From: Phorcus lineatus
Lineage: Eukaryota; Mollusca; Gastropoda; Trochida; Trochidae
NCBI GenBank assembly: GCA_921293015.1
Contig: OV121088.1
Coordinates: forward strand, 18,141,645 to 18,205,644
Length of the DNA: 64,000 bases
Direction of reading: 5' to 3'
Shown: positions 38,454 through 47,460 of the stretch, one piece after another
Position numbering within the stretch: the first letter of the stretch is position 1
Layout: each line of letters starts with the position of its first letter
Program-made: the position numbers and the translations under genes
Notes under the pieces: generated by a model
Seen by the model: only the letters and a program-made list of their open reading frames with translations
What the model was told of the DNA's origin: nothing
Databases searched by the model: none

Positions 38454-40391
38454 ATGTTTGAAAGTGAAAGCAAGAACAATAGGAACTTTTCAATCGCCAA
38501 TATTCTATCAAAGGACGAAGACGTCTCCAAAGAGGACGAGAGTCACACAGGTGTGGATAGCAAGGATTCGAGGCTGGCGTTCAATCGGGGGTACCTGGGG
38601 GGCTACCAACCACTCCCATCCCGTGAGCTGCCCCTCCTCGGTCAAGTAGGCAGGACCCTTGCTGACCAGTCCCTATTCAACCAGCTGCAGGCTTGGTACC
38701 AGTTGGCTCACGCCAGGCAACAATACTGTAAGTATTCCTTCAAGATTTTCTACCTATTTTTTTTTATTCTCGTGCCCTCGCTGCGATGGTGGTGATATTT
38801 TCAAACTAAATTCAGTTTGAATAATAAATAGCGATGATTGCTAATCAATGATTCAAATTCATGTTCTACAATTAAAACGTCTGAATACAAAAACATTGTA
38901 TTTCTTACTTAATTTATTAAATGAATAGAATGGAAAATACTTTGATAACTGCATTCTTTTAAGTGAAACCTGTTAGTAATATATAATCTTCCAATGTTTT
39001 GAATCTAACACGGTGCATGCTCATCGTGTTTGATTCATCCAAATATCGTGTACAATGATATTGTTATTCTAATGAGCTTTAAGTTATACTTGAAAGGTTC
39101 ATGACAGTCCTAAAAAATAATCTATAAAACCGTATTTTTAAAATTCGTAATCAAAATTGTATATATTGCATTAAACGGCATGATGAAGCGCCAAACATAA
39201 TTCAACTTCATCTTTTTTTATATATATAACCGTAGGGTTTGGAATTTTTTTATATCATTATCATATATATATATGTGTGTGTGTGTGTGTGTAGTGTGCG
39301 GTGTGTGTGTAAGTTGTTATTGTCAAATTAATACAGTAAAAAATGACATCATAAGCAGACAATCTGAAAAATAAATATTTAAAAAATCAGTCAATTATCA
39401 ACCTAAATAAACATTAATTGTGCAATTTGCAACCAAAATAATTTGTTATCTAAAATCTAAATTCTCACTGGAATTACAGCGAAAATGTTTTAAACCGTAA
39501 GTCTTAATATGTCATAAAATGAATTTTATTCACTAAAATATTTCACAGTGAATACGACGTTTTTCACAGATAATGAATGTATAAAATTGTTTGCTCGGAC
39601 TGTGGATCTCTGCATGTAAAAGCACTTGAACTTTAACTTAAGTTTAAGTAAAGCTTTCACGTATATTCTGAATATAATTTTCATGATATTAATGTGTTAT
39701 TATTTCATTTCATTTATTCTTTTCAGATGACGAGGCGGGCTTAAGTTTTCTTTATGGATGTGGAGTTTATGATCCCTTCCAGAAATATAAATCAGAAGAA
39801 AAGCACGAGAAGCTTTCGTCATCAAACTTATCATCTTCGTCCTCATCATCATCGCAATCGTCACGTGACGGCCAGGGAGAGAGTGACCAGCAGGAGTCTG
39901 GGGACGAAGACGAAGCTACCCCAAAGCAGGAGGCGAGTGGTCAGCCCCCTCCAGACCACTCAGGGGACAGCGACGTCCAGAGACGGAAGAAGACGCGGAC
40001 AGTATTTTCAAGGAGTCAGGTGTTCCAGCTGGAATCCACCTTCGACATGAAGAGATATCTGTCCAGCCATGAACGAGCTGGTTTAGCGGCCTCCCTCAAC
40101 CTCACAGAGACCCAGGTCAAAATCTGGTTCCAGAACCGTCGTAATAAGTGGAAGAGGCAGGTGACAGGTGACCTGGAGCAGAGTAGCGCTGGTCAGATGC
40201 CCTCTAGTCTCCTGCGTGTTCCCAGCCTCTACTTCAGGGACGTTCCTCGTCACGAGACGGCGGAGACCGGGGACGAGGGGAAGGCGAGACGACAGATCAG
40301 ATTCCAGGATTTGAGAGAGTCCTTATTCCTCTCCAGGGGATTCCATCCATATCAATTCGCATTAAGCAAATCTTCAAATGACACTATATAA
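38454..40391 (+). CDS. Hmx: Hmx (Nkx5/H6-like) homeobox transcription factor
   Basis: Two coding exons, 38,454-38,727 and 39,727-40,391, joined through a GT-AG intron that splits codon 92, give a 312-residue nuclear DNA-binding protein. Residues 12-18 (FSIANIL) match the eh1 motif that recruits Groucho/TLE co-repressors. Residues 122-137 are Ser-rich and about 139-176 acidic. The homeodomain spans about residues 178-237 with [15 protein letters not shown] in the N-terminal arm/helix 1 and [14 protein letters not shown] in helix 3. Trp225, Phe226, Asn228 and Arg230 occupy the invariant positions 48, 49, 51 and 53. The Hmx-diagnostic [15 protein letters not shown] text separates it from other NK-class genes. 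A downstream LRVPSLYF resembles the short conserved Hmx tail. Hmx factors specify sensory and neural cell types. The ATG has A at -3 and follows an in-frame stop by 30 bases. Two exons with the homeobox in the second matches Hmx genes elsewhere. Very secure at family level. Confidence 0.96.
38728..39726 (+). other. Hmx intron 1
   Basis: The 999-base intron starts with GTAAGT and ends TTCTTTTCAG. It is AT-rich and carries an (AT)n(GT)n microsatellite at about 39,263-39,312. Without removal, the exon-1 frame runs only to a TGA at 38,793-38,795, well before the homeobox, so splicing is required. Confidence 0.9.
39263..39312. repeat. (AT)n(GT)n microsatellite
   Basis: A short AT run passes into GT dinucleotides, with interruptions (TAGTGTGCGG), inside the Hmx intron. 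Confidence 0.9.
39984..40163 (+). other. Homeobox of Hmx
   Basis: These 180 bases encode the 60-residue homeodomain, all within exon 2. Helix 3 keeps WFQNRRNKW, with Asn at position 54, typical of Hmx. His occurs in [10 protein letters not shown] where many animals have Ser, a conservative lineage-level difference. Confidence 0.95.
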
Positions 40392-40515
40392 AAGGACATT
40401 CAGTTGTTGCGAAGAGAGGCCCTTGAAGTGTACAGTTACGTTTATTTATTGATTGTTTCTATTCACAGTTTGCGACGTCGTCAAATGTTGTGATGTTTAT
40501 CTCAAATTGATGTCC

Positions 40516-40521
40516 AATAAA
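40516..40521 (+). promoter_or_regulatory. Candidate Hmx poly(A) signal
   Basis: AATAAA lies 125 bases after the Hmx stop codon and is followed within about 30 bases by T-rich text. It is the first canonical signal downstream and implies a short 3' UTR. Other, more distal signals cannot be excluded. Confidence 0.5.
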
Positions 40522-40829
40522 AGAGAAATTTACTAACGACTTTCTTTATTTGAAAGATATCGTGACATCTGTGCGTAAACAAAGTATTTAATTCCACATT
40601 AACTTTGTTGTTGAGGCGAGATTCACACACGTTTTAACAGTTTAGCAATTTCCATTACGAATGATGGTAATTGTGAACGCATTAAGTACTGCTCTATAAA
40701 TATATATCACGCATCGCTTGAATAGTAGTTAAAGACATCTACCACTAAAATAACTTAGTTTCTTAAAATATTAATGCAATTAATTTTATAGGAAACTCAA
40801 TACGATGATTGGAATTACTTTGTCACGGA

Positions 40830-41960
40830 ATCGCCCCTACCCCCTACAGTGGAATCGTATTTAGTAAACAGAGAATAGTCATTAGCCCAAGGGCTGCTTC
40901 TAAATGCAAGAAAAGCTCTGCTATTTGTTCTTATTGAGCCCGACACCTCCCTAATCATTAGAAAGTATGGGAGTCGGATGCCACTGATGAACCCCCTTGT
41001 AAGTCTTCAATGCCCACAGCAAAATGATGTGCCTCGCGCCCAGCGACGATGCCTGCGAATAAACACAATTACTATAATGAAAACGTCATTAGGTAGTAAT
41101 CGAATTTGTCCGCAAGTCCTTCCCTCAAGATACGTGAAGATGACATGAAGCTAAGATTTTACGGGCTCCTTGTCATCGGCAAAGGCTCAAGTCATCCGTT
41201 CTGGATTTGCTGTCTTTTAAAATCCGACTCAGCGACAGGGCCTGTTCAAAGTAATTGCTAGGTGATAGTCGATACGCACCGGCCAATTTAGCCTCCATTT
41301 AGGGCTTTTAGCTGCCCCATAAAACTCTCCATTCCCAAGAGAGAGCCAAATACGAAAGGGAAAGCAGTCACCGCTATTGGCCTCATTACTGCGGAGCGAA
41401 TCGGCTTCTCAAAGGCGATTTCTTACGATCGTTGATTAAAGGCGGATGATTAGCCATGATCTTCGTGAAGCCTTAACTAGAATGCTATTAAAAGTCGAGA
41501 AGGCAGGGCATGGAGCTTATAAAGGCATGGTTGACTTTTGGAGACTGACAGCCCAACGCGCGCAAGAGCTGTGTGTCTCTTCAGAAGAGACCCCAAGGTG
41601 AAGGGAAGGCGCTAAGGGGCATGTGACGTACAAACTGTAGCCCTCGCGGCAATACGTAGGTCACAACTCGCCAATTTCTCCCCAAATTAGTCATCCGTTT
41701 CCTAGCTTGGTTTCTCAAGTACTCTCGAAGGAACGTCGTTTAACGAAGGTTTGCCTCAATTGATGTTTCTCAGTCTTTCATGGGGACTAATTGTTTGAGG
41801 GCTGATCTTTCCTAATGGCTGTGATTCGACTCCTTGGTTTACACCAATCAATACGCCTGTCAACAGTGATGCGGCGCGGTAGCGTCCTCCAACTGCGAGT
41901 AACCTTATAGCCCGGACTTACAGGCCCTCTTCATTTGTCATCAGTTTAAGTAATAATGCC
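40830..41960. promoter_or_regulatory. Candidate conserved enhancer block F downstream of Hmx
   Basis: The longest high-complexity, less AT-rich non-coding block near Hmx begins about 440 bases after its stop codon. It lacks open frames and carries CTAATCATTAG, TCATTAGGTAGTAATCG, GTTGATTAAAGG and TTTCTCAAAGG-type words (homeodomain-like and TCF-like). Position, composition and absence of repeats suggest a cis-regulatory element or cluster. No conservation test could be run. Confidence 0.4.
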
Positions 41961-42489
41961 CATTAGTATCCCGGAGTGCTAGGCTTCCATCTCCGCACAT
42001 CGTTTTTCATCACATGACTTTTTTCAAGTCATATTTCAAAAGATTGTTTGTACTTGAAAGCTTTAACTTTCTAATTAATCCTGCTCAACTCTCTGCTTTT
42101 ATCAATTTACATTGGATAGGTTTCATTGGATAACTTGAATAAGAACTTCCTTTTACAACACAATCTTGTTTTAAGTCCGCATTAATGACATCAGTTATGG
42201 GCGCGCCCGCCTGTCAATCGCAATCTATACGAGCACGACGGTGCAGTTTGTTTACGAGAAAAAATAACTTGATTTTATGCGATAAATACTTTTAACTGTC
42301 TCTTATAGTTTTGATTACTTATAACGTTTTGCGATAGAGCGTTTTAACTGCTTGCATATTTTGTCGAACAGTTGACGTAATAAAGCATCTCTCTAAGAAT
42401 GCCCGAAATCTGAAATGATCAAATGTGCAACTTTGTCTTCATTTCATGTGTATCATTGATGGTTTATAATTGTATTATTTGATTATTTT

Positions 42490-42492
<3 letters not shown>
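41961..42492. other. Gene-free spacer
   Basis: Mixed composition with a GGGCGCGCCCGCC palindromic word near 42,200. No gene or repeat is recognised. Confidence 0.35.

Positions 42493-42580
<88 letters not shown>
42493..42580. repeat. (GA)44 microsatellite
   Basis: 88 bases of uninterrupted GA. On the minus strand it is the (TC)n tail directly following a LINE-like 3' end. An open frame of alternating Arg-Glu across it is a by-product. Confidence 0.97.
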
Positions 42581-42584
<4 letters not shown>

Positions 42585-42700
42585 GTTTATTCAAGTGTCA
42601 CGTAGTTTACAATAAAACGACAATATACATATTAAATACATTTAGTAAAACTGCCGGCCGTAATCGACCTATGAGACACTATAGATCATTAAAAAACATA
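42493..42700 (-). mobile_element. Minus-strand LINE 3' end with (TC)n tail
   Basis: Read on the minus strand, GTGACACTTGAATAAACTAT runs into the (TC)n tail. The same phrase (GTGAGACATTAATAAACTAT) ends the LINE at 17,662 and a variant ends the minus-strand copy at 46,913. I infer a very 5'-truncated LINE copy. The upstream boundary (about 42,700) is uncertain and no coding text is left. Confidence 0.45.
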
Positions 42701-43079
42701 TATTAAACACATTACATATTTACAGTGGGTGGTAATAAGCAATGCTTAAAATGGCAAAGCCTATCAACGTCACACCTGCAACCAGCTAATACTATTGAAT
42801 CTTAAATTTTCTAATTTTTTTGTTTGATAATGATTGTTTGTTTTATTCAAGTCACATATAAAGTAAAATGAATGAAAGTTCAGAATAACTTTATCCATAT
42901 TAGTGTTAAGTATCTGTGATGAATACGCAACAAGATTACTAGACTAAGTAATTTCGCCAAAGTTCAGCGACGCCAACTACTTCTTTAAGTTAATCATTGA
43001 AACTCATGTTATCAGAAAATTAAAATAACAGTGTTGAAGAAATAAAGAGAAGTGTTTAGAATAATTGCTTTAAGAAATC
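42701..43079. other. Gene-free spacer
   Basis: AT-rich, with nothing recognised. It may include more of the neighbouring LINE's 3' region. Confidence 0.3.
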
Positions 43080-43500
43080 CCTGAAAGGCGTTTACCTTTG
43101 AAGACACATGGCTCTAGAGTCAAGTCAGATCTCACATAAACCCCAATGCATATCTTCCTCAAATTATCCCCTAATTGCCGCCAAACAGTTCTTTTTTACA
43201 GGGTGAAGTCTTTAGAAATAGCTTTCAGGGGATGGTTTGGTCTGGCGCCGGATACATGGGGAGCTTAAGACATAAACCCAAGTGGAGAGTCCTCCCTATA
43301 GCCTCCATTGTAGTTTAATCGTTGCTTTCAAAGCTTGGCCTGGAGGGGCTATAGAAAACATCATGGCAGATTGCACTGGGAGGTATTGGCAAGCAGTCTG
43401 ACAATTTACCGCTCAATTTGTGAACTGCGTTCGACTCTTCCCAAAACAACGCCTCAGTTTGGGTTGAATTATACAGCACTCACGAATTGATAGCACACCG
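43080..43500. promoter_or_regulatory. Candidate enhancer block G
   Basis: A less AT-rich block, without open frames, about 2.7 kb downstream of Hmx. It contains CCTTTGAAG and CTTTCAAAGC (TCF-like), CCCCTAATTGCC (homeodomain-like) and GTCTGACAATT words. Assigned on composition and motifs only. Confidence 0.3.
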
Positions 43501-43944
43501 TAATTATACCAACAAAAGCTTCAACTGTTTTCTTTTCGTGTATGATGCCGAGGTTTTTTTTATCCCACACTAAAAGTTAGAGAATCTTTCGTAACTGTCG
43601 TCAGACAGTCGGGATTTATTTTCAGCTTTGACAAGGAACACAAAATTGATTTAAATATTTTGAAAAACCATAGCAGAATAAATGCAATTATGGTTTTGCC
43701 TGTACGATTTCAGCTCTTGGTGGGCATCGTGTCCCATTACTTCTACACGACCCACATTTTACCTCTTTCAAATAGGAAATATATCTTTTAAGAACGGTCT
43801 TGTAATATTTATCAAATGACTTTTTAAACAATCGGTTTTTAGATGAATATTAATCAGGATTCGGAGTTAGACATTTTACAACACCTGAATTTATATGTTT
43901 ATAAACAGTATTTACTATGCCTAAAATAGACGAGAATATCACTG
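43501..43944. other. Gene-free spacer before a LINE remnant
   Basis: AT-rich text without motifs. The upstream part of the decayed LINE that follows may extend into it beyond recognition. Confidence 0.3.
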
Positions 43945-44755
43945 TTTAGTGTTTTGATGTACAAGGTCTTTGACAGAGTTTGACACAGAGGTAAAAATAG
44001 ACAAACAACGAAATTGTAGCATAGTTGAATGATTAATTAAATGGATACATTGTTACTACAAAAGGTTAAAAGCCAAATCGTTTAATCCCTGGTTCTTTAT
44101 AAAATACAAACTTTTATCCGTTGGGGTATCCCTGGGATCAGTCACGGGTCCTTTCTGTGACACGCATGATATACGTAAACGATATTGCAGATGAGGTCAA
44201 TTACGCGGTACGCTCGTTGGCTGACATGGGTATTTCATCTATCGATGACAGCCTTATGTGCAAGATACGGTATATCTCCATAAAGTCCCTTTTGGGCAAA
44301 ACGTCGGATTGTTAACAGCAATAACGAAACAAATCTGTCCTGTTTAGTCTTGAGGACAAGAACGCAGTTTTCAATTTAAAATATGAACACAGTATGTAGG
44401 TTTTTAGATTTTTAACAAAATACTATTAACATCTTGGATATTGGATCTGATTGTTAATGAAGCACCCATATTAGTAGCACTGTACGATCAGTTTTTCTTT
44501 TACAGAGAGAGTTTTTATAAGAACAAATCTTGAATATGAAAGGGAACTGTGGGATGCTTGTCTATTATTCTTACAAAAGGCCGCCAGGGTAGTTACTAGC
44601 CTTCCTGTTGATAGTTATCTCATGACTCAAGATGTCAATCGTTACAGGAAAGAAGGTCAGACACATCGCAAAATATATACATTTGATAATGTATATTTAC
44701 ACCGAAAATGCTCAATCGTACCTTTGTGACAATAAACCATAACCTGTTGAGACCA
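43945..44755 (+). pseudogene. Decayed LINE reverse transcriptase
   Basis: Scattered reverse-transcriptase motifs survive in shifting frames. KVFDRV*HRG (about 43,961-43,991) corresponds to the KAFDRVWHRG motif with Trp turned into a stop. Near 44,121-44,170 the GVPQGSVLGP motif survives as SVGVSLGSVTGP in one frame. YVNDIADEVNYAVRSLADM follows, where the catalytic FADD is degraded. FIRTNLEYERELWDACLLFLQKAARVVTS-type text (about 44,513-44,600) matches the segment after the palm that is common in mollusc-type LINEs. Multiple frameshifts and stops make it non-functional. It is older than the 16,815 copy, and whether they are one family is unclear. Confidence 0.7.
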
Positions 44756-45186
44756 AAACTAATTAAAGCAAATAAACGTACGTGATCTTTCTATGAAACA
44801 CGGGAGAGAGGCTTAGAATAGTAAAACCCGAGGAAATAAAGCTGAGTGGGAAGTAAGACTGACAGCCAAACTTCAGGTCTTACTTCTGCCAAGGTTTCTT
44901 TCCGAGGGTTGTAAATCACAAACATAACCAAAGTCGAATGGTTAATTTAACTTATAACCTCCAGTGATTTCCCTATATTGTTCTTCCTGTACACTATTTC
45001 CCGTAATTTCTCGTGACCTGATCTCGCTCCACCGAGCAATTATCTTGATGTTATCCTACACATATTCTTCTTATATAGATTAAAAATAACTGGTTCCAAC
45101 TTTTGACTAACTATCACTTTTGAAGAATCCTTATCCAAAACCCCCCTCCCCTCTTCCAACTAAGACATTTTCACAGTCTTTGAATT
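44756..45186. other. Spacer between LINE remnant and MULE
   Basis: No gene is recognised. It may contain the rest of the LINE's C-terminal region beyond recognition. A short C-rich run is at about 45,141-45,150. Confidence 0.3.
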
Positions 45187-45291
45187 GGCCGCCCGGTAAC
45201 CAGCCATTACGCAGACAGCCAGTACGCAGACGCTTTAAAACAACAACATTCATGCTTCAGTGAACAGCTTAGCTACAGCCTCACACCTTAA

Positions 45292-46163
45292 CTAACTAAA
45301 TGGAATAGTCCAGATAATAAACAAGAAGATGTGGTTGTTATATGAATTTATATATCTATTTATAACAAATATTTGATTGATGTTATTCGATCTGTTCCAC
45401 ATTTCATCAAATTTTATAAGTTTGGCCACTGCATCCAAAAATTGAACCGGGGTTTTCTCTCCGTTGCTCAGCTGTTCCTTTAACCTCACGATGCGGTTGT
45501 CTATCTCAGCATAGACTCGCTTGCGACTTGGTTGGGCAGCTCCAAAGGCAACTTGTGTAAGTTTTGCTCTGTCCGCAATCTCGATCCTCCGGATAACTTC
45601 CACAAACCGGAATATGTTTGGATGCCGATGTGGAACGGACCTATTCATTCGATTATAGAAACCTTCCAAATTGTTATTTGTCCTTGGTCCTTCGGTGTTG
45701 TTGTGGTTCTACAGTGGTAGAGGAAAACGGGCGTCGTAGTCCACCCAGGTGACGACCATGTAGTTCATGAAATCGTCAATACGATCAGTGTCCGGGGAGG
45801 TGTTTATGACATCAATCCAGGTGTCTTGAACTTGGTCTTGGGGAAGCAAGGCAAGGGCGGCTGCTCTCCTTATGAACTGCTTCACAGCTGGGTCCTCCTT
45901 GTAGGCAACTGCGAGACCGAGGTCTTGTGTCTTCCTCCAGAGTGCTTGAGAGAAGTGGAAGTAGCATCCCTTATCTCTGCAGCTCGAAACTCTGACTCAA
46001 TGGCTCTTATGGCGGCAAGCTCAAAGTCTGCCTGTATCCTTCTTGGGGCCAGTGGACTGTTCAGTTCCTTCAACATCTTCGCCTTGAGAAGTCTGAACAG
46101 TCTGACGTAGGTGGCGGTTCGACGATCAGGCAGCAAGGCAAAGACAAAGAACAAAGACGTTCT
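45292..46163 (-). pseudogene. MULE transposase, C-terminal part
   Basis: Read from 46,163 downward: ALLPDRRTATYVRLFRLLK, then DFELAAIRAIESEFRAAEIR, then a one-base deletion at about 45,968-45,970, after which GCYFHFSQALWRK continues in the next frame. This is the DFE...GC.FHF.QA..R signature of the MULE transposase core. Further on FPLPL is followed by an in-frame TAG where Trp is expected (about 45,709). Then NNTEGPRTNNNLEGFYNRMN and PHRHPNIFRFVEVI match the conserved C-terminal part of animal MULE proteins. Homology fades after FLDAVAKLIKF at about 45,400. The N-terminal part, usually with a zinc finger, is missing. Two disruptions make it inactive. Antisense open frames over it are shadows. 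Confidence 0.8.
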
Positions 46164-46164
46164 T

Positions 46165-46285
46165 TACAAAAAAAACCCAATTCTCTACTGCAGACAAAGT
46201 TGCCGAGCCCCTGGCGGGATTCGAACCACGGACCTCCTGATCCGAAGCCGAACGCGCTTACCACTGCGCTATCCCGCCCCCTGAC
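46165..46285 (-). mobile_element. tRNA-derived SINE or tRNA-like insertion
   Basis: On the minus strand GGCGGGA is followed by TAGCGCAGTGG (matches the Pol III A box) and, about 40 bases later, GGTTCGAATCC (B box) and CCGCC. The T-arm stem and the 3' acceptor do not pair as in a working tRNA, so I read this as the head of a SINE. A unique tail (about 46,165-46,200, A-rich on the + strand) follows. It lies within the MULE, just upstream of the surviving transposase segment. Edges are approximate and no clear target duplication was found. Confidence 0.55.
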
Positions 46286-46299
46286 AACAAGAAAAATTA

Positions 46300-46570
46300 G
46301 CTTCTTGCTAATAAAAACAAAGTTGAGAATAGATTATTAGACAAACTTGTGACATCATTGGATCACTTTTTGCTTGTAGAAACAAAGTTATGTAGAGACA
46401 ACTACACCAACAGGTGACATTTGCTTGTAAAAACAAATTTTGTAGAGATCACTAGACTACCGGGTGACATTTGTGGATCACTTTTTGCTAGTAAAATCAA
46501 AGTTATGTAGACATCACAAGCCCAACTGGTGATATCATTGTATCACTATTAAATAGTAAAAGAAGAGTTA
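46300..46570. repeat. Tandem repeat of about 64 bp inside the MULE
   Basis: About three to four diverged units share GTGACAT, GGATCACTTTTTGCT and AGTTATGTAGA. One unit has an internal deletion. Tandem repeats near element ends are known in some MULEs, but function is not evident. Confidence 0.65.
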
Positions 46571-46774
46571 TTTAATATTTATATTGCAAGTTACATTTAT
46601 GTAACAAGTCATTTCAAATTTGAATGGAGTAAATTGAAACTAATGCAAAGTTTAGTAAATAACTTATATTGTCAAATAAACAATTATTTCTAAGCATTGA
46701 ATTCCAATGTGACAAGACAAGTGGACTGTCCCATTATATTCAGAGGGATTGCCATCGTTGGCCTTGTGTTTAAG
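46571..46774. other. Interior of the MULE, right side
   Basis: AT-rich text without recognisable coding content between the tandem array and the right inverted end. Confidence 0.4.
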
Positions 46775-46908
46775 TGTCTGCGTACTGGGGTTTTAAAAGT
46801 GTCTGCATAATGGCTGTCTGTGTAATGGGATATAATCGGCCGCCCACAACCCGTCCCCAGCCCCTACCTTAGCGTAATTATAATTAGTTGACGGTTTCCA
46901 AAAACGAT

Positions 46909-47460
46909 AGAGAGAGAGATATATTGTTTATTACTGCCTCACCCAATACAATGCAATATTAAAACACATAAAATATATCACATTGTTTTGTTTTATATTG
47001 GCCACCAAATTGGTTTTGAGAGACATTTACTCTTATGTATACATAAAACCAACAAAACTAAAAAAGCAACACACATACATACTATGCTATACATGTTACA
47101 TACAGACTCTACACTTACACTCCTTCAAAGCTTTTGAAACTATTAGCCCTACCCCAACCCATCCCACATTATGATGAACCCACTAACTTATCAATAGCAT
47201 AACAAACATAAAGTTTTTGTTACCAATTACTCAATATTATAACTATTAAATCTCAACACACCTTCAATTCACCCTTTACATACAAATATTACCACGCATT
47301 ACATTATTATTACTCACGATATCAATCCCAACCCCAACTGCACTTACATCCAACATATCCACTAATTAACACATGCATCTCTACTTGTACGCCCTAGCAT
47401 ATGCCTTTTAATAAAAAAAACATTAACGCTTACTTCAATCAATAGATCTAAAATGATATA
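46909..47460 (-). mobile_element. Minus-strand LINE 3' region with (TC)n tail
   Basis: On the minus strand GGTGAGGCAGTAATAAACAAT is followed by a TATATC(TC)n tail, the third variant of the LINE 3' end seen at 17,662 and 42,581. The roughly 500 bases upstream (minus sense) are strikingly G-rich and C-poor, which shows as G-poor on the + strand. They have no long open frame and are consistent with a LINE 3' UTR. The boundary at about 47,460 is set by where this strand bias ends. Confidence 0.45.

Larger units (their letters stand above)
45187..46845. mobile_element. Decayed Mutator-like (MULE) DNA transposon with TIRs
   Basis: GGCCGCCC occurs at 45,187-45,194 and again at 46,838-46,845, an apparent 8-bp target duplication (12 bp with one mismatch if AATT/AATC is included). 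Just inside, the left end has CCATTACGCAGACAGCCAG and CAGTACGCAGACGC. The right end has the inverted equivalents (about 46,776-46,837), including GTCTGCGTACTG, with about 34 of 38 positions matching in the best segment. Between them lies a minus-strand transposase remnant, a SINE-like insertion and a tandem array. Known MULEs make 8-11-bp duplications, which fits. The element, about 1.64 kb, is a decayed and internally deleted copy. Confidence 0.75.

Noticed and set aside
39754..40050. 98-codon open frame rich in Arg and His
   Set aside because: Out-of-frame reading of Hmx exon 2; the homeobox frame is the real one.
42470..42706. Open frame with a long Arg-Glu repeat
   Set aside because: It is a translation of the (GA)44 microsatellite.
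45826..46110. 94-codon plus-strand open frame
   Set aside because: Antisense shadow of the MULE transposase remnant, whose motifs are on the minus strand.
46202..46276. Functional tRNA gene on the minus strand
   Set aside because: A and B boxes and an acceptor-like 5' end are present, but the T-arm and 3' acceptor do not pair properly; a SINE head fits better.
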